This document shows positions 34,974-44,054 of a DNA stretch of 64,000 nucleotides, one piece after another. The notes under the pieces were generated by a model, which saw only the letters and a list, made by a program, of their open reading frames with translations, was not told the origin of the DNA and did not search any database. The first letter of the stretch is position 1. Each line of letters starts with the position of its first letter. Source of the DNA: Cetobacterium sp. 2A (GTDB taxonomy: Bacteria > Fusobacteriota > Fusobacteriia > Fusobacteriales > Fusobacteriaceae); contig NZ_JACFAJ010000001.1 in the NCBI RefSeq assembly GCF_014250685.1, positions 1 through 64,000 of the forward strand. The letters are read 5' to 3'. Position numbers and translations under genes: made by a program.

Positions 34974-35001
34974 ATTTTAACATAATAACACATATTTTCA
35001 A
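34974..35001 (-). promoter_or_regulatory. Promoter of the TPP riboswitch and thiD
   Basis: -35 TTGAAA (34996-35001) and -10 TAAAAT (34974-34979), 16-bp spacer, minus strand. The -35 box overlaps the end of the upstream membrane protein gene. Confidence 0.6.
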
Positions 35002-35453
35002 AAGAATTTTAATTTCTCTCCAGTATATGTAACAAAAACTGTCATCAATATTCCAAAAGTAGTGTCTAGCACTCTTTTTAATCCATATATATATGGTTCT
35101 GAAGATGGGACACCGTAAATAATTACTAAAAATACTATCGAAGCTATAGCAGATGGAATTTTCAAAATTTTCTCACATATGAATATCACCAATATTTCCC
35201 CTATTATTATTACATAAATATCATTGATATCCAAATAACTTAAAATAACTCCAATAATTCCACCTATTATTGTCCCAATCAATCTTTCTTTTGATTTCTT
35301 CAATAAATCTTTAAAATCTACACTTGTCAAAATAACTGCAGAAATAGCGGCATAAAATAAACCCTGCCTCTCCATATGTATCATTTTTCCAATAATTGTT
35401 ATGAGAACAACTGAAATTATTGCTATGACTTCTCTCTTAACGCTCTCACTCAT
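34998..35453 (-). CDS. FUSC-like (aromatic acid exporter family) membrane protein
   Basis: 151 residues with about six short hydrophobic segments and the cytoplasmic motif TSVDFKDLLKKSKERLIGTIIGGIIGVILSYL near residue 45, characteristic of the FUSC/aromatic acid exporter N-terminal domain. The family's long soluble C-terminal region is absent, as in the small single-domain members. Substrate unknown. Start ATG at 35453 follows AGGAGGA. It lies upstream of thiD but a riboswitch with its own promoter separates them. Confidence 0.72.
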   Translation of the reverse strand: MSESVKREVIAIISVVLITIIGKMIHMERQGLFYAAISAVILTSVDFKDLLKKSKERLIGTIIGGIIGVILSYLDINDIYVIIIGEILVIFICEKILKIPSAIASIVFLVIIYGVPSSEPYIYGLKRVLDTTFGILMTVFVTYTGEKLKFF

Positions 35454-35570
35454 ATAAATGTCCTCCTGATATTCAAATGATTATTATAATTTTATTGACT
35501 TTTTTAAGTATTTGTGTGAAAATTTAGTCATAGTATAAATTCATAGCTTTATAAAAAGGGGTGAATTAAA

Positions 35571-35798
35571 ATGGCTAATTTTTTTAGTTTTAAATATATT
35601 GAAAATTTTCTTGAAGAAATCAATGAAGACTTAGAAACTATTTTTGAACCAGAAGAAAAAGAAGTCCATATCTGTAAAATTTGTAACGAAGAAATTCCAG
35701 AAAAATACTGCGAAAATCAGTTTGTTGATGGAAAAAATAATGATACAAAATGCATTCACTGTAACAGACATTTTGTCAGAGTGAAAGTTGAAGGATAA
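35571..35798 (+). CDS. Small zinc-ribbon protein
   Basis: 75 residues, not recognised as a named family. An amphipathic acidic N-terminal half is followed by a zinc-ribbon pattern CKICNEEIPEKYC ... CIHCNRHF: two CxxC pairs about 37 residues apart. Transcribed alone between its own GGGGTGA ribosome site and a terminator. Could bind zinc and nucleic acid or another protein; no function is claimed. Confidence 0.65.
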   Translation: MANFFSFKYIENFLEEINEDLETIFEPEEKEVHICKICNEEIPEKYCENQFVDGKNNDTKCIHCNRHFVRVKVEG

Positions 35799-35832
35799 AA
35801 ACCCCCAAAAATAAATTTTTTAGGGGTTTTTA
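35797..35832. terminator. Bidirectional terminator between zinc-ribbon gene and phoA
   Basis: AAAAACCCC pairs with GGGGTTTTT, with a further inner A/T pairing. It lies between two convergent genes. Confidence 0.8.
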
Positions 35833-35837
35833 TTTTA

Positions 35838-37490
35838 TTATTTAATTTTATTTAGTGCCGCTTGTGGAATAAATACCTCTTTTTCATTATAGATAACTAT
35901 TCCATTAAAATCTTGTTTTTTCCCATCTACTTCAAAATAATTTTTATTTTCAAAGAAAGTATATTCTTTTCCATTTTTACTCAATATAAATTTAGGATTA
36001 GATACTATTGAATTATCAATTTTCAAATCTATTCCCATAGCTTTTATTTTCTTTCCAGAAACAAAAAGTTCATCTGTAACTTTATCTAAATCTGCATTTA
36101 TTGCCTTAGCCATGTAAAGAGCTATATCAGAATTCTGAATTGTTCCAGAAAGTGTATCTTGAGGATTTGAAGTATATGCGTAGAAAGGTACATCTTCTCC
36201 TGTATGACCATTTGTTGTCCATCCTAAACGCGATCTTGAACTCATTCCGTTAGCAAGTATAGTTTCAATTGCACCAGCATTCTTAGCGCTATCTATTTCT
36301 TTTAATTCTTCTGGAGATAATTCATATCCTAATTTTTCTAATACAAGAGTTTTAGCTTCTGCTTTGTTATCTACAATTTGCTTTGCTACCGCTCCTTCTG
36401 TTGCTTTAGCTTTTTTCAACACTGATACAAAATCCTCAATTGGATGTTCAGGATAACTCTTTGACGTACTAGCATTTCCTATTGTAAGACCTCCAGTTGC
36501 ATGATCTGTTGTCACAACAACAAGTGTATCTTTATTTTTTTTAGCATAATCTAACGCCACTCCAACAGCAGCATCAAAAGCTTTATAGTCTGAAATTTGT
36601 GCTACAGGACTATTAGCATGACTGGCCCAATCCACTTTTGATCCCTCTACCATCAAGAAAAATCCATCTTTATCTTTTTTAAGTAAATCAATAGCTTTTT
36701 CAGTCATTTGTGCTAATGATGGTTGTTTTTTTGGATCTCTGTCCAAATCGTTATCCATATCCTTTTCAGCAAAAAATCCCCAAACCTTTTCTCCATCTAC
36801 TGAATTCATTTCATTTACATCATATACTATTTTATAATTTTGATTTTTAATAGCTTCTACCATATCTTCGCCATCTGTTCTATTTTTAGATCTGTCATCC
36901 TTATCATTACTAGGATTAAAGAAAGATTTTCCACCACCAAAAATAACGTTCATTCCTTGGAAAACTTGTTGTTCTCCTATATCAGAATAATTATTTCTAT
37001 GAGTTGAATGAGCTGTAAAATCTGCAGGAGTTGCATGAGTAATCTCAGATGTTGCTATCACACCAACTGCCTTTCCCATCAATTTTGCTGCTTCTAAAAC
37101 AGAGGCTGCAGGAGCAAGTTTATCATCTTCTTTAACTTCTTTCGCTCCATATAAAGTTGCTGCTGCTGGTTTTACTCCAATTAATTTATCTTGTGTTTTC
37201 CATCCTGTTGCAATAGCTGTCCCTGCTGGTGCAGAATCAGCTATTGCAGTATCTGAATTATGAGTTCTTGACATTCCAGTAACAATTTCGTCAACATTTA
37301 GTGGCTTCCCATCATTATAAACCCATCTTGCTAATGTTGTTGTTGAAACAGGAGTTCCATCACTTATTAAAACTATTACATTCTTAGCAAATCCTGGTTT
37401 AATCTCTTCCAGTTTTGCTGAAAATAGCTCTTGATTTGTAGAGAACATTGTTGCCGATAAAATAATTGAAGCTAGTGCAAATTTTTTCAT
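35838..37490 (-). CDS. phoA: Alkaline phosphatase, exported
   Basis: 550-residue alkaline phosphatase with a signal peptide (KKFALASIILSATMFS). Metal and catalytic motifs: VLISDGTPVSTTT near residue 45, the nucleophile serine in SDTAIADSAPAGTAIATG near 85, EGSKVDWASHANSP near 280, VTTDHATGG near 325, and GHTGEDVPFYAY near 425. Periplasmic release of phosphate from phosphomonoesters. The C-terminal 60 residues form a short copper-amine-oxidase-like or unrelated beta appendage (KNYFEVDGKKQDFNG). The start codon overlaps the ltaE stop (TAATG). No Pho box was identified. Confidence 0.9.
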   Translation of the reverse strand: MKKFALASIILSATMFSTNQELFSAKLEEIKPGFAKNVIVLISDGTPVSTTTLARWVYNDGKPLNVDEIVTGMSRTHNSDTAIADSAPAGTAIATGWKTQDKLIGVKPAAATLYGAKEVKEDDKLAPAASVLEAAKLMGKAVGVIATSEITHATPADFTAHSTHRNNYSDIGEQQVFQGMNVIFGGGKSFFNPSNDKDDRSKNRTDGEDMVEAIKNQNYKIVYDVNEMNSVDGEKVWGFFAEKDMDNDLDRDPKKQPSLAQMTEKAIDLLKKDKDGFFLMVEGSKVDWASHANSPVAQISDYKAFDAAVGVALDYAKKNKDTLVVVTTDHATGGLTIGNASTSKSYPEHPIEDFVSVLKKAKATEGAVAKQIVDNKAEAKTLVLEKLGYELSPEELKEIDSAKNAGAIETILANGMSSRSRLGWTTNGHTGEDVPFYAYTSNPQDTLSGTIQNSDIALYMAKAINADLDKVTDELFVSGKKIKAMGIDLKIDNSIVSNPKFILSKNGKEYTFFENKNYFEVDGKKQDFNGIVIYNEKEVFIPQAALNKIK

Positions 37491-38515
37491 TAAATTCCCT
37501 CCGTTAAACTTTTTAATTTTGAAATAAATAAATCTATATCATTTTTTTCAATGTCAAACGATGTTACAAATCTCACTTCATTTTTATCTTCATCCCAAAC
37601 ATGAAAATGACAAAATTCCTGTAGAGGTTTTATTATCTGTTTAGGAAGTATTGCGAAAATAGTATTGGCTTCCACCTTATTCACTATAATTATACCATTT
37701 TTTTTAAGTTCTTCAGATAGATATTTTGCCATATCATTAGCATTTTTTGCTGACTCATACCAAATATTATTTCTTAAATATGGTATAAATTGAGCTGATA
37801 AAAATCTCATCTTTGAATTCAATTGTAAATCTTGTTTTCTAAGCTTTAAAAAATTTTCAGCTAATTCTTCATTAAAAAATACTATTACCTCTCCCATCAT
37901 AAGCCCATTCTTTGTCCCACCTAAGCAAAGTACGTCTACTCCTAAATCTGAAGTCATTTCCTTAAACGAACATCCAAGTGATACTGCCGCATTTGAAATT
38001 CTTGCTCCGTCCATATGAAATAACATCCCATTTTCCTTTGCAAATTTTCCTATTTCTTTAATCTCTTCTAGAGAATAAACAGTTCCTGTTTCTGTTGTTT
38101 GACTTATAGAAATGATTGAAGGATTTGGCTTGTGAAAACTATTCTTATAAGAAACATATTTTTTAACAGCCTCCAAATCCAACTTCCCATTGATATTTTG
38201 AACTGGAAAAAGTTGCATTCCAGTTATTTTAGATGGTGCTCCAGTTTCATCAGAAAAAATATGAGCTGTATCAGCACAAATAACAGAGCTTGCTTTTCCT
38301 TTCATCGCATCTAAAGCCAAAACATTAGCTCCAGTTCCATTGTAAACAAAATATGCTTTAACATCTCCAAAATAATTCTTAACTTCTTCAACTGCTTGGC
38401 TTGTATAAGAGTCTTCTCCATAAGCTGGACAATGTCCATTATTTATTTCTACTATATATTCAAGAATTTTTGGATGAACTCCGCTACAGTTGTCACTAGC
38501 TAAACTTTTTTTCAT
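37490..38515 (-). CDS. ltaE: Low-specificity L-threonine aldolase
   Basis: 341-residue PLP enzyme splitting threonine or allo-threonine to glycine and acetaldehyde. Features: SDNCSGVHPKILEYI at the N-terminus, AYGEDSYTSQAVEEV near residue 35, FHMDGARISNAAVSLG near 165 and the PLP lysine in CLGGTKNGLMMGE near 200. Coupled to phoA by a TAATG overlap, an odd pairing with no obvious metabolic link. Transcribed divergently from the MATE gene. Confidence 0.92.
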   Translation of the reverse strand: MKKSLASDNCSGVHPKILEYIVEINNGHCPAYGEDSYTSQAVEEVKNYFGDVKAYFVYNGTGANVLALDAMKGKASSVICADTAHIFSDETGAPSKITGMQLFPVQNINGKLDLEAVKKYVSYKNSFHKPNPSIISISQTTETGTVYSLEEIKEIGKFAKENGMLFHMDGARISNAAVSLGCSFKEMTSDLGVDVLCLGGTKNGLMMGEVIVFFNEELAENFLKLRKQDLQLNSKMRFLSAQFIPYLRNNIWYESAKNANDMAKYLSEELKKNGIIIVNKVEANTIFAILPKQIIKPLQEFCHFHVWDEDKNEVRFVTSFDIEKNDIDLFISKLKSLTEGI

Positions 38516-38590
38516 AAATTATATCCTCCTGTATTTATTTTACTATAATTGATTACAATATTTTCTGTACAAAATCAAGTACTTTTGTGA

Positions 38591-38596
38591 TATAAT
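38591..38596 (+). promoter_or_regulatory. -10 box for the MATE gene
   Basis: TATAAT, with only a weak -35 (TACAAA, 38568-38573) 17 bp upstream. Predicted transcript start is near 38603, about 18 nt before the leader terminator. Confidence 0.5.
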
Positions 38597-38620
38597 TATA
38601 TTTATATATTAAACTTAATA

Positions 38621-38668
38621 AAGAAGTAGACGGGCGACTTTAATTACCCGTTTGCTTCTTATTTTTTT
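38621..38668 (+). terminator. Terminator-like hairpin in the leader of the MATE gene
   Basis: A 14-bp stem with two G-U pairs (AAGAAGTAGACGGG, 38621-38634, with CCCGTTTGCTTCTT, 38647-38660) is followed by ATTTTTTT and immediately by the MATE ribosome site. It points to attenuation. Confidence 0.78.
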
Positions 38669-38684
38669 GGAGGTATTTTTATTT

Positions 38685-40055
38685 ATGTTGAAAAAATTTG
38701 GTTTTGAAAAAACCTTTCTTAAATCTCTTATGGTACTGGCAATTCCAATAATATTGCAAAGTCTTATTACTTCTTCATTGAATCTTTTAGATAACTTAAT
38801 GATTGGTTCTCTTGGTGAAAATGAAATTGCAGCAGTTGGACTCTCTAACCAATTTTATATGGTTTTCTTCCACTCTGTAATGGGAATTAGTATGGGTGCT
38901 GGTATTTTTATATCTCAACTCTGGGGTAAAAAAGATATCAAACAAATACATAGTTTTCTTGGCGTTTCCTTAGTTGTTTCATTATTAGCATCTTTATTCT
39001 TTGCTGGACTTGCTTATATAAAACCTGAAATTATAATGCATATTTTTACCCTTGATGAAACTGTTACATCTCTAGGTGTAGGATATTTAAAAATGGTGGC
39101 TGTAAGTTATATCTTAACTTCTATTTCTCTTTGTTATTCTGTAACCCTTAGAAGTACTGAACAAACTAAAATTCCAATGTATGCAAGTTTGATAGGAATT
39201 GTTTTCAATGGGGTTTTAAATTATTTATTCATATTTGGAAAATTTGGTGCTCCTGCTCTCGGTGTCACTGGAGCTGCAATTGGAACAACTATTGCTAGGA
39301 TTGCAGAGCTTGCATTTATTTTATATGTAGTTTATTTCAAAAAAAATATTGTAGCGGCACCTCTGAACTCACTTATAAATTTCAACTGGAATCTTATTAA
39401 AAGATTCTTTAAAACAGCCTTTCCTGTAATTTTTAATGATATTGTATGGATTGCTGGAATTACAGCTTACTCTATAGCTTATGCTAAACTAGGAACTAAA
39501 GCTACTGCAACTATGCAAATTGCAACTACAATCAATAACATGTTTAATATAGTTGGGGTTGGTATTGGTTGTGCTGCCGCTATTATGATTGGAAATAAAA
39601 TCGGTGCCAAATTAAATGATGAAGCTTATGAAGACGCTCAAAAAATTACTAATTTTGGAACTCTTTCTGGCGTTATAATGGGTGCTGGTGTCTATCTTAT
39701 AGCTCCAATTATAGCTGGTTTCTTCAAAGTTTCTCTTGAAACTCAAGAAAATGTAGTTACAATTCTTAGAATTATGGCTCTATTTGTTCCTATTAGATTC
39801 TTTGGAATTATACAGATAATTGGTGTTCTTCGTGGTGGTGGAGATGTTTTATTTGCAATCCTTATTGAGATTACTGCGGTTTGGGGAATTGGAGTTCCAT
39901 TAGCCTTTATAGGAGCCACTTACTTTAAGCTTCCTATTACATCACTTTATCTTCTTATTTGTTTAGAAGAGCCTTTTAAGGTTATTGCCACTTATCCAAG
40001 ATTAAAGTCTGGAAAATGGATTAAAGATTTAACAACACCCAGCTATGCTCATTAA
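38685..40055 (+). CDS. MATE-family multidrug/sodium antiporter
   Basis: 456 residues with 12 predicted membrane helices in the two-lobe MATE pattern: KSLMVLAIPIILQSLITSSLNLLDNLMIG at the N-terminus and KRFFKTAFPVIFNDIVWIAG near residue 245. It would export cationic drugs or metabolites. The start is set at ATG 38685 after TTGGAGGT; the in-frame TTG at 38652 lies within the leader hairpin and is unlikely. The terminator in the leader suggests induced readthrough. Confidence 0.9.
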   Translation: MLKKFGFEKTFLKSLMVLAIPIILQSLITSSLNLLDNLMIGSLGENEIAAVGLSNQFYMVFFHSVMGISMGAGIFISQLWGKKDIKQIHSFLGVSLVVSLLASLFFAGLAYIKPEIIMHIFTLDETVTSLGVGYLKMVAVSYILTSISLCYSVTLRSTEQTKIPMYASLIGIVFNGVLNYLFIFGKFGAPALGVTGAAIGTTIARIAELAFILYVVYFKKNIVAAPLNSLINFNWNLIKRFFKTAFPVIFNDIVWIAGITAYSIAYAKLGTKATATMQIATTINNMFNIVGVGIGCAAAIMIGNKIGAKLNDEAYEDAQKITNFGTLSGVIMGAGVYLIAPIIAGFFKVSLETQENVVTILRIMALFVPIRFFGIIQIIGVLRGGGDVLFAILIEITAVWGIGVPLAFIGATYFKLPITSLYLLICLEEPFKVIATYPRLKSGKWIKDLTTPSYAH

Positions 40056-40703
40056 TTAAAATTTTCCTTGCTTAATAAAGTTTATAATTAATTCAATTAC
40101 CTCTTTATTATAATGAATATTATGATGGTTATATGGAATTATAATGTGATCTTTAGAGTTTTCTAATTTAGTTGACTCTAAAGACACTCTTCCATCTCCC
40201 ATTTCATCATAAAAGATTTTACCTAATAAAATATTGTCTTTATTTCCCGCAATAACTCCTATATCTATTTTATCTTCTCTATAAACTTCTAAATCCTTAA
40301 AATTATCGGTAGTTAATCCTTCTAATGTTTTACAAAATAATCTCAAAGGTGTATATTTATAAAAAAAATTAGCAAATATTGATCCTTGATTTGGAGGTGC
40401 AATCAAGATACATGATTTTATTAAATTATGATACTCTTCCAAAATTAAAAAATTTCTAACAATAAAGCCACCCGCACTATGTGAAATAAAAACTATTTTT
40501 TCTCCCTCTTCTAAGTTATTAATAATTTCTGTCATTTTATTTCTAAAGATTTCAAAATTAATTTCCATTTTTTTAAAAGTCAAAGGTAAATCAATCGCAA
40601 CACAACTATAGTTTCTCTTACAGAGCTCATTTTTTAAGTATTTCATATCTTTACTATTTTTACTAAATCCATGAATCAAAATGATTTTTATTTTTTCTTT
40701 CAT
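40056..40703 (-). CDS. Alpha/beta hydrolase (lipase-like)
   Basis: 215 residues. The nucleophile elbow is VFISHSAGGFIVRNFL near residue 70 (G/S-H-S-A-G), the oxyanion region is ILIHGFSKNSKDM at the start, and the C-terminal HIIIPYNHHNIHYN supplies a candidate His. The shape (NPQ-like APPNQGSIFANFFYKYTP) resembles triacylglycerol lipase/PGAP1-like hydrolases. Substrate unknown. ATG at 40703 chosen with GAGGTGA upstream; an in-frame GTG at 40712 is part of that ribosome site. It ends 1 bp after the convergent MATE gene. Confidence 0.78.
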   Translation of the reverse strand: MKEKIKIILIHGFSKNSKDMKYLKNELCKRNYSCVAIDLPLTFKKMEINFEIFRNKMTEIINNLEEGEKIVFISHSAGGFIVRNFLILEEYHNLIKSCILIAPPNQGSIFANFFYKYTPLRLFCKTLEGLTTDNFKDLEVYREDKIDIGVIAGNKDNILLGKIFYDEMGDGRVSLESTKLENSKDHIIIPYNHHNIHYNKEVIELIINFIKQGKF

Positions 40704-40805
40704 AATCTTCACCTCAGCTAATTATAACCTAAAAATACATTAAGAGGATTTTAATTTTTTTCTAGTAGAACTTAACAATATTAAGAATTAATATGGAGGT
40801 TAAAT

Positions 40806-42869
40806 ATGGAAAATTTTCAAGTTTCTCCAGGTTATATAATTAAGGGGACAACTGTTTTGGATAAGGGAGTAAATTTCGGAATATTCTCACGAAACGCTAC
40901 AAAAATGACTCTAGAAATTTTTGAAAATTTATCTGACAATGAACCAATATTTTCCTATGATTTGGATCCTAAAAGAAATAGAACAGGTGACACATGGCAT
41001 GTATATATTCTGGGTATTAATGAAAACTATTCTTATTCTTGGAGAGCGGATGGACCTTTTGTTCCAAGACTTGGTCACAGATTTGATTACAACAAAAGAC
41101 TTATAGATCCATATGCAAAAGCTATTACTCCAAAATATCTGTGTGAGAATACTTTTATGAAAAATTTAATCGTAAACGAAAGAAAACTTTTAGAATTAGA
41201 AAGAGAAGAAGTTCCGGGAACAGAATTCAAAGAAACTGTTATTTATGAAATGCATATTAGGTTATTTACCATGAATAAAAATTCAAATGTTGAAAATCCA
41301 GGGACATATAAAGGGGTTGTCGAAAAGATTAATTATCTAAAAGAATTAGGAGTTACGGCAATCGAATTACTTCCAATCTTTGCTTTTGATTCGGAAGATA
41401 CATTTACAATAAACCCATTTACTGGAGAAAAACTAAAAAATATTTGGGGATATAACCCAATAGCCTTTTTTACACCTACTCCAAGATATAGTAATCAAAC
41501 TGATATCTTAACTTTTGTTGGTGGACACATCATCGAATTTAGAAATCTTGTTAAAGAATTTCATAAAGCTGGGATAGAAGTTATATTAGATGTTGTATTC
41601 AACCATACAGAAGAAGGAAACGAAAATGGAACTACTGTATCTTTCAAGGGACTTGATAATAGCATTTACTATTTATTATCTCAAAAAGATAAACGATACT
41701 ATTGCAATTATTCTGGAACAGGAAATACTATCAATGCATCTCACGCTGTTGTTAAGGAGCTAATAATAGCTAGTTTACGATACTGGTACGCTATGATGTT
41801 AGTTGATGGATTTAGATTTGATCTTGCTGCAATTTTAGGAAGAGATGAGAATGGTAACTGGATTGGTGACTTATCTTTACTTAAAGATATTGCAGATGAT
41901 TCTGTTATTTCAGGTGCAAAACTTATTGCTGAAGGATGGGACGCTGCTGGTGGATATTTTCTTGGTGAATTCCCATGTGGTTGGGCTGAATGGAATGGAA
42001 AATTTCGTGACACCGTAAGAAAGTTTATAAAAGGAGATCCTGGACAAGTTTCTGATTTAGCAACTCGTGTAATAGGAAGTCCTGATCTTTTTTCAAAATA
42101 TGGAAGAAAACCTTACCATGGTATAAATTTTATAACAGCTCACGATGGCTTTACTATGTGGGATTTGGTTTCTTACAATGAAAAACATAATTTAGCAAAT
42201 GGTGAAGATAATAGAGATGGAGAAAATAATAATAATTCCTGGAATCATGGGATAGAGGGTGAAACTGATGACCCTAACATTATAGCCCTTCGTAAAAAAC
42301 AAATGAAAAATATGGTTGTTATCCTAATGATTTCTCAAGGTGTTCCTATGATTCTTATGGGAGATGAGATGGCTAAAACTCAAAATGGTAATAATAATGC
42401 TTATTGCCAGGATAATGATACTAACTGGATTGACTGGGATAGAAAGGAAAAATTTATTGATATTTTTAACTTTTTTAAAAATATGATAAATTTTAGAAAA
42501 ACACACAAAGCATTGAAGCGTGAAAAGTTTTTTTCTGATTCTGATTTAGATGGAAATGGATATACTGATATAAGTTGGCATGGATTATATCCCGAAAAAC
42601 CTGATTGGTCTTATGAATCTAGAGTATTAGCTTTTATGATTGACGGTGGAGATATAAATGGAACAGATGAAGATAATGATATTTATGTAGCTCTAAACTC
42701 ACATTATGAACCACTGACATTTTATCTTCCTTATATTCCTGGCAAAAAATGGTATAGGGTAGTTGATACCTCTGAACCTACTGAAGATTTCTTAGAAATT
42801 CCATTGGTTATAGAGGATAATAAATATTTAGTAAAAGATAGGAGTTCAATTGTTCTTATAAGCAAATAA
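40806..42869 (+). CDS. glgX: Glycogen debranching enzyme (GlgX/isoamylase type)
   Basis: 687 residues: an N-terminal CBM48 domain (residues about 10-110), then a GH13 barrel. Catalytic positions: nucleophile Asp in VDGFRFDLAAIL near residue 340, acid/base Glu in LIAEGWDAAGGY near 380, and the transition-state Asp in FITAHDGFTMWD near 445; conserved ILDVVFNHTEEG near 260. It hydrolyses alpha-1,6 branches of glycogen or limit dextrins. No other glycogen gene is next to it; pncA follows after 45 bp. Start follows GGAGG. Confidence 0.92.
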   Translation: MENFQVSPGYIIKGTTVLDKGVNFGIFSRNATKMTLEIFENLSDNEPIFSYDLDPKRNRTGDTWHVYILGINENYSYSWRADGPFVPRLGHRFDYNKRLIDPYAKAITPKYLCENTFMKNLIVNERKLLELEREEVPGTEFKETVIYEMHIRLFTMNKNSNVENPGTYKGVVEKINYLKELGVTAIELLPIFAFDSEDTFTINPFTGEKLKNIWGYNPIAFFTPTPRYSNQTDILTFVGGHIIEFRNLVKEFHKAGIEVILDVVFNHTEEGNENGTTVSFKGLDNSIYYLLSQKDKRYYCNYSGTGNTINASHAVVKELIIASLRYWYAMMLVDGFRFDLAAILGRDENGNWIGDLSLLKDIADDSVISGAKLIAEGWDAAGGYFLGEFPCGWAEWNGKFRDTVRKFIKGDPGQVSDLATRVIGSPDLFSKYGRKPYHGINFITAHDGFTMWDLVSYNEKHNLANGEDNRDGENNNNSWNHGIEGETDDPNIIALRKKQMKNMVVILMISQGVPMILMGDEMAKTQNGNNNAYCQDNDTNWIDWDRKEKFIDIFNFFKNMINFRKTHKALKREKFFSDSDLDGNGYTDISWHGLYPEKPDWSYESRVLAFMIDGGDINGTDEDNDIYVALNSHYEPLTFYLPYIPGKKWYRVVDTSEPTEDFLEIPLVIEDNKYLVKDRSSIVLISK

Positions 42870-42914
42870 TATGCTATAATCTCTTTAATTATAATTTTAC
42901 ATTAGGGAGGAAGC

Positions 42915-43481
42915 ATGAAGGGATTATTGATTGTTGATATTCAAAATGACTTTTGTCAAGGAGGAAGCTTAGAGATAAGTCAAAGTAATGAAATTATTCC
43001 GGTAATAAATAATTTAATTGAATATTTCAAAAAAAAGAATTTATTTATTGTTGGAACAAAAGATTATCATCCTGAAAATCACATAAGTTTTTCGTATTGG
43101 CCTGTCCACTGTGTTGAAAATACATTTGGTTCTGAATTTCATCCTGAACTTAATAAGTTCTCTAATATAGTTTTAAAAGGGACTGATCTTAAAATTGATT
43201 CCTATAGTGGATTTTTTGATAATGAATATAGAAAGCAAACTAATTTAGACTCACTTCTAAAAGAACATAATGTTACCGATTTATATATAGTCGGTCTTGC
43301 TACAGACTATTGTGTTAAATATACTGTTTTAGACGCTCTAGCTTTAAAATATAATGTTTTCGTTATCACAGATGGATGTAAAGGTGTTAATATAAATTCA
43401 CTTGATTCTGACAATGCTCTACTTGAAATGCAAGAAAAAGGGGCTGTATTAATTAAAAGTTCTGATTTATTAAAAAACTAG
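42915..43481 (+). CDS. pncA: Nicotinamidase
   Basis: 188-residue cysteine hydrolase converting nicotinamide to nicotinate for NAD salvage. The catalytic triad is visible: Asp in IVDIQNDFCQGG near residue 8, Lys in VLKGTDLK near 94, Cys in IVGLATDYCVKYTVLDA near 137. The metal site is in GTKDYHPENHISF near 50. Normal length. The 60-residue protein encoded 10 bp downstream is co-transcribed. Confidence 0.94.
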   Translation: MKGLLIVDIQNDFCQGGSLEISQSNEIIPVINNLIEYFKKKNLFIVGTKDYHPENHISFSYWPVHCVENTFGSEFHPELNKFSNIVLKGTDLKIDSYSGFFDNEYRKQTNLDSLLKEHNVTDLYIVGLATDYCVKYTVLDALALKYNVFVITDGCKGVNINSLDSDNALLEMQEKGAVLIKSSDLLKN

Positions 43482-43491
43482 GAGGCTTAAT

Positions 43492-43674
43492 ATGGAAAAT
43501 GTTTTAATTGAAATGAGTGACGGTACTTTTCTTACAGACAAATGTGAGAGAATTCATTTTGATCCTAAAAGTGAGTTTTTAACTCTACAGGATGGAACAG
43601 AAATTGAAATTAAAAATATAGTTTTTCTAGAGATTAATGGTAATATTTTAATTAATAATAGAATTGTTAAATAA
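43492..43674 (+). CDS. Small conserved-looking hypothetical protein
   Basis: 60 residues, not recognised. Mostly short beta strands (VLIEMSDGTFL, EFLTLQDGTEIEIKNIVFLEING) with no Cys and no signal peptide, compatible with a small SH3/Sm-like barrel. It has a strong AGGAGG ribosome site and sits 10 bp after pncA, so it is likely a real gene of that operon. No function is claimed. Confidence 0.55.
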   Translation: MENVLIEMSDGTFLTDKCERIHFDPKSEFLTLQDGTEIEIKNIVFLEINGNILINNRIVK

Positions 43675-43679
43675 ATATC

Positions 43680-43708
43680 TTTACTTTTTATTATTATTAT
43701 AGTATACT
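43680..43708 (+). promoter_or_regulatory. Promoter of the cold-shock gene
   Basis: -35 TTTACT (43680-43685) and -10 TATACT (43703-43708), 17-bp spacer. The resulting leader is about 119 nt, typical of csp mRNAs whose leaders respond to temperature. Confidence 0.6.
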
Positions 43709-43833
43709 AAAAGAAGTTAATAATATGAGTTAAAAATTTCAACTAGTAATTAAGGGATATCTTTCAAAAGTACCTTTTTATTAAATTTAAATTTAAGATT
43801 TATATAGTTAAAATTAATTTATGGAGGTATACT

Positions 43834-44031
43834 ATGAACGGTATCGTAAAATGGTTTAACGAAGAAAAAGGATTTGGATTCATAACTGGTGAGGACGGGA
43901 AAGATGTATTCGCACATTTCTCTGAAATTCAAAAAGACGGATTCAAAAAGTTAGTAGAAGGAGAGGAAGTTACTTTTGACTTAGGTCAAGGAGCTAAAGG
44001 ACCTCAAGCTACAAACATCAAAACTAAGTAA
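43834..44031 (+). CDS. csp: Cold-shock protein, CspA family
   Basis: 65-residue single cold-shock domain. RNP1 is KGFGFI near residue 13 and RNP2 is DVFAHF near 25; the N-terminal [17 protein letters not shown] is diagnostic. An RNA chaperone that binds single-stranded nucleic acid. The long A/T-rich leader and strong ribosome site (GGAGG) suggest post-transcriptional control. It is followed by a perfect-palindrome terminator. Confidence 0.96.
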   Translation: MNGIVKWFNEEKGFGFITGEDGKDVFAHFSEIQKDGFKKLVEGEEVTFDLGQGAKGPQATNIKTK

Positions 44032-44054
44032 TTAGAATAGCGAAAGCTTTTGAA

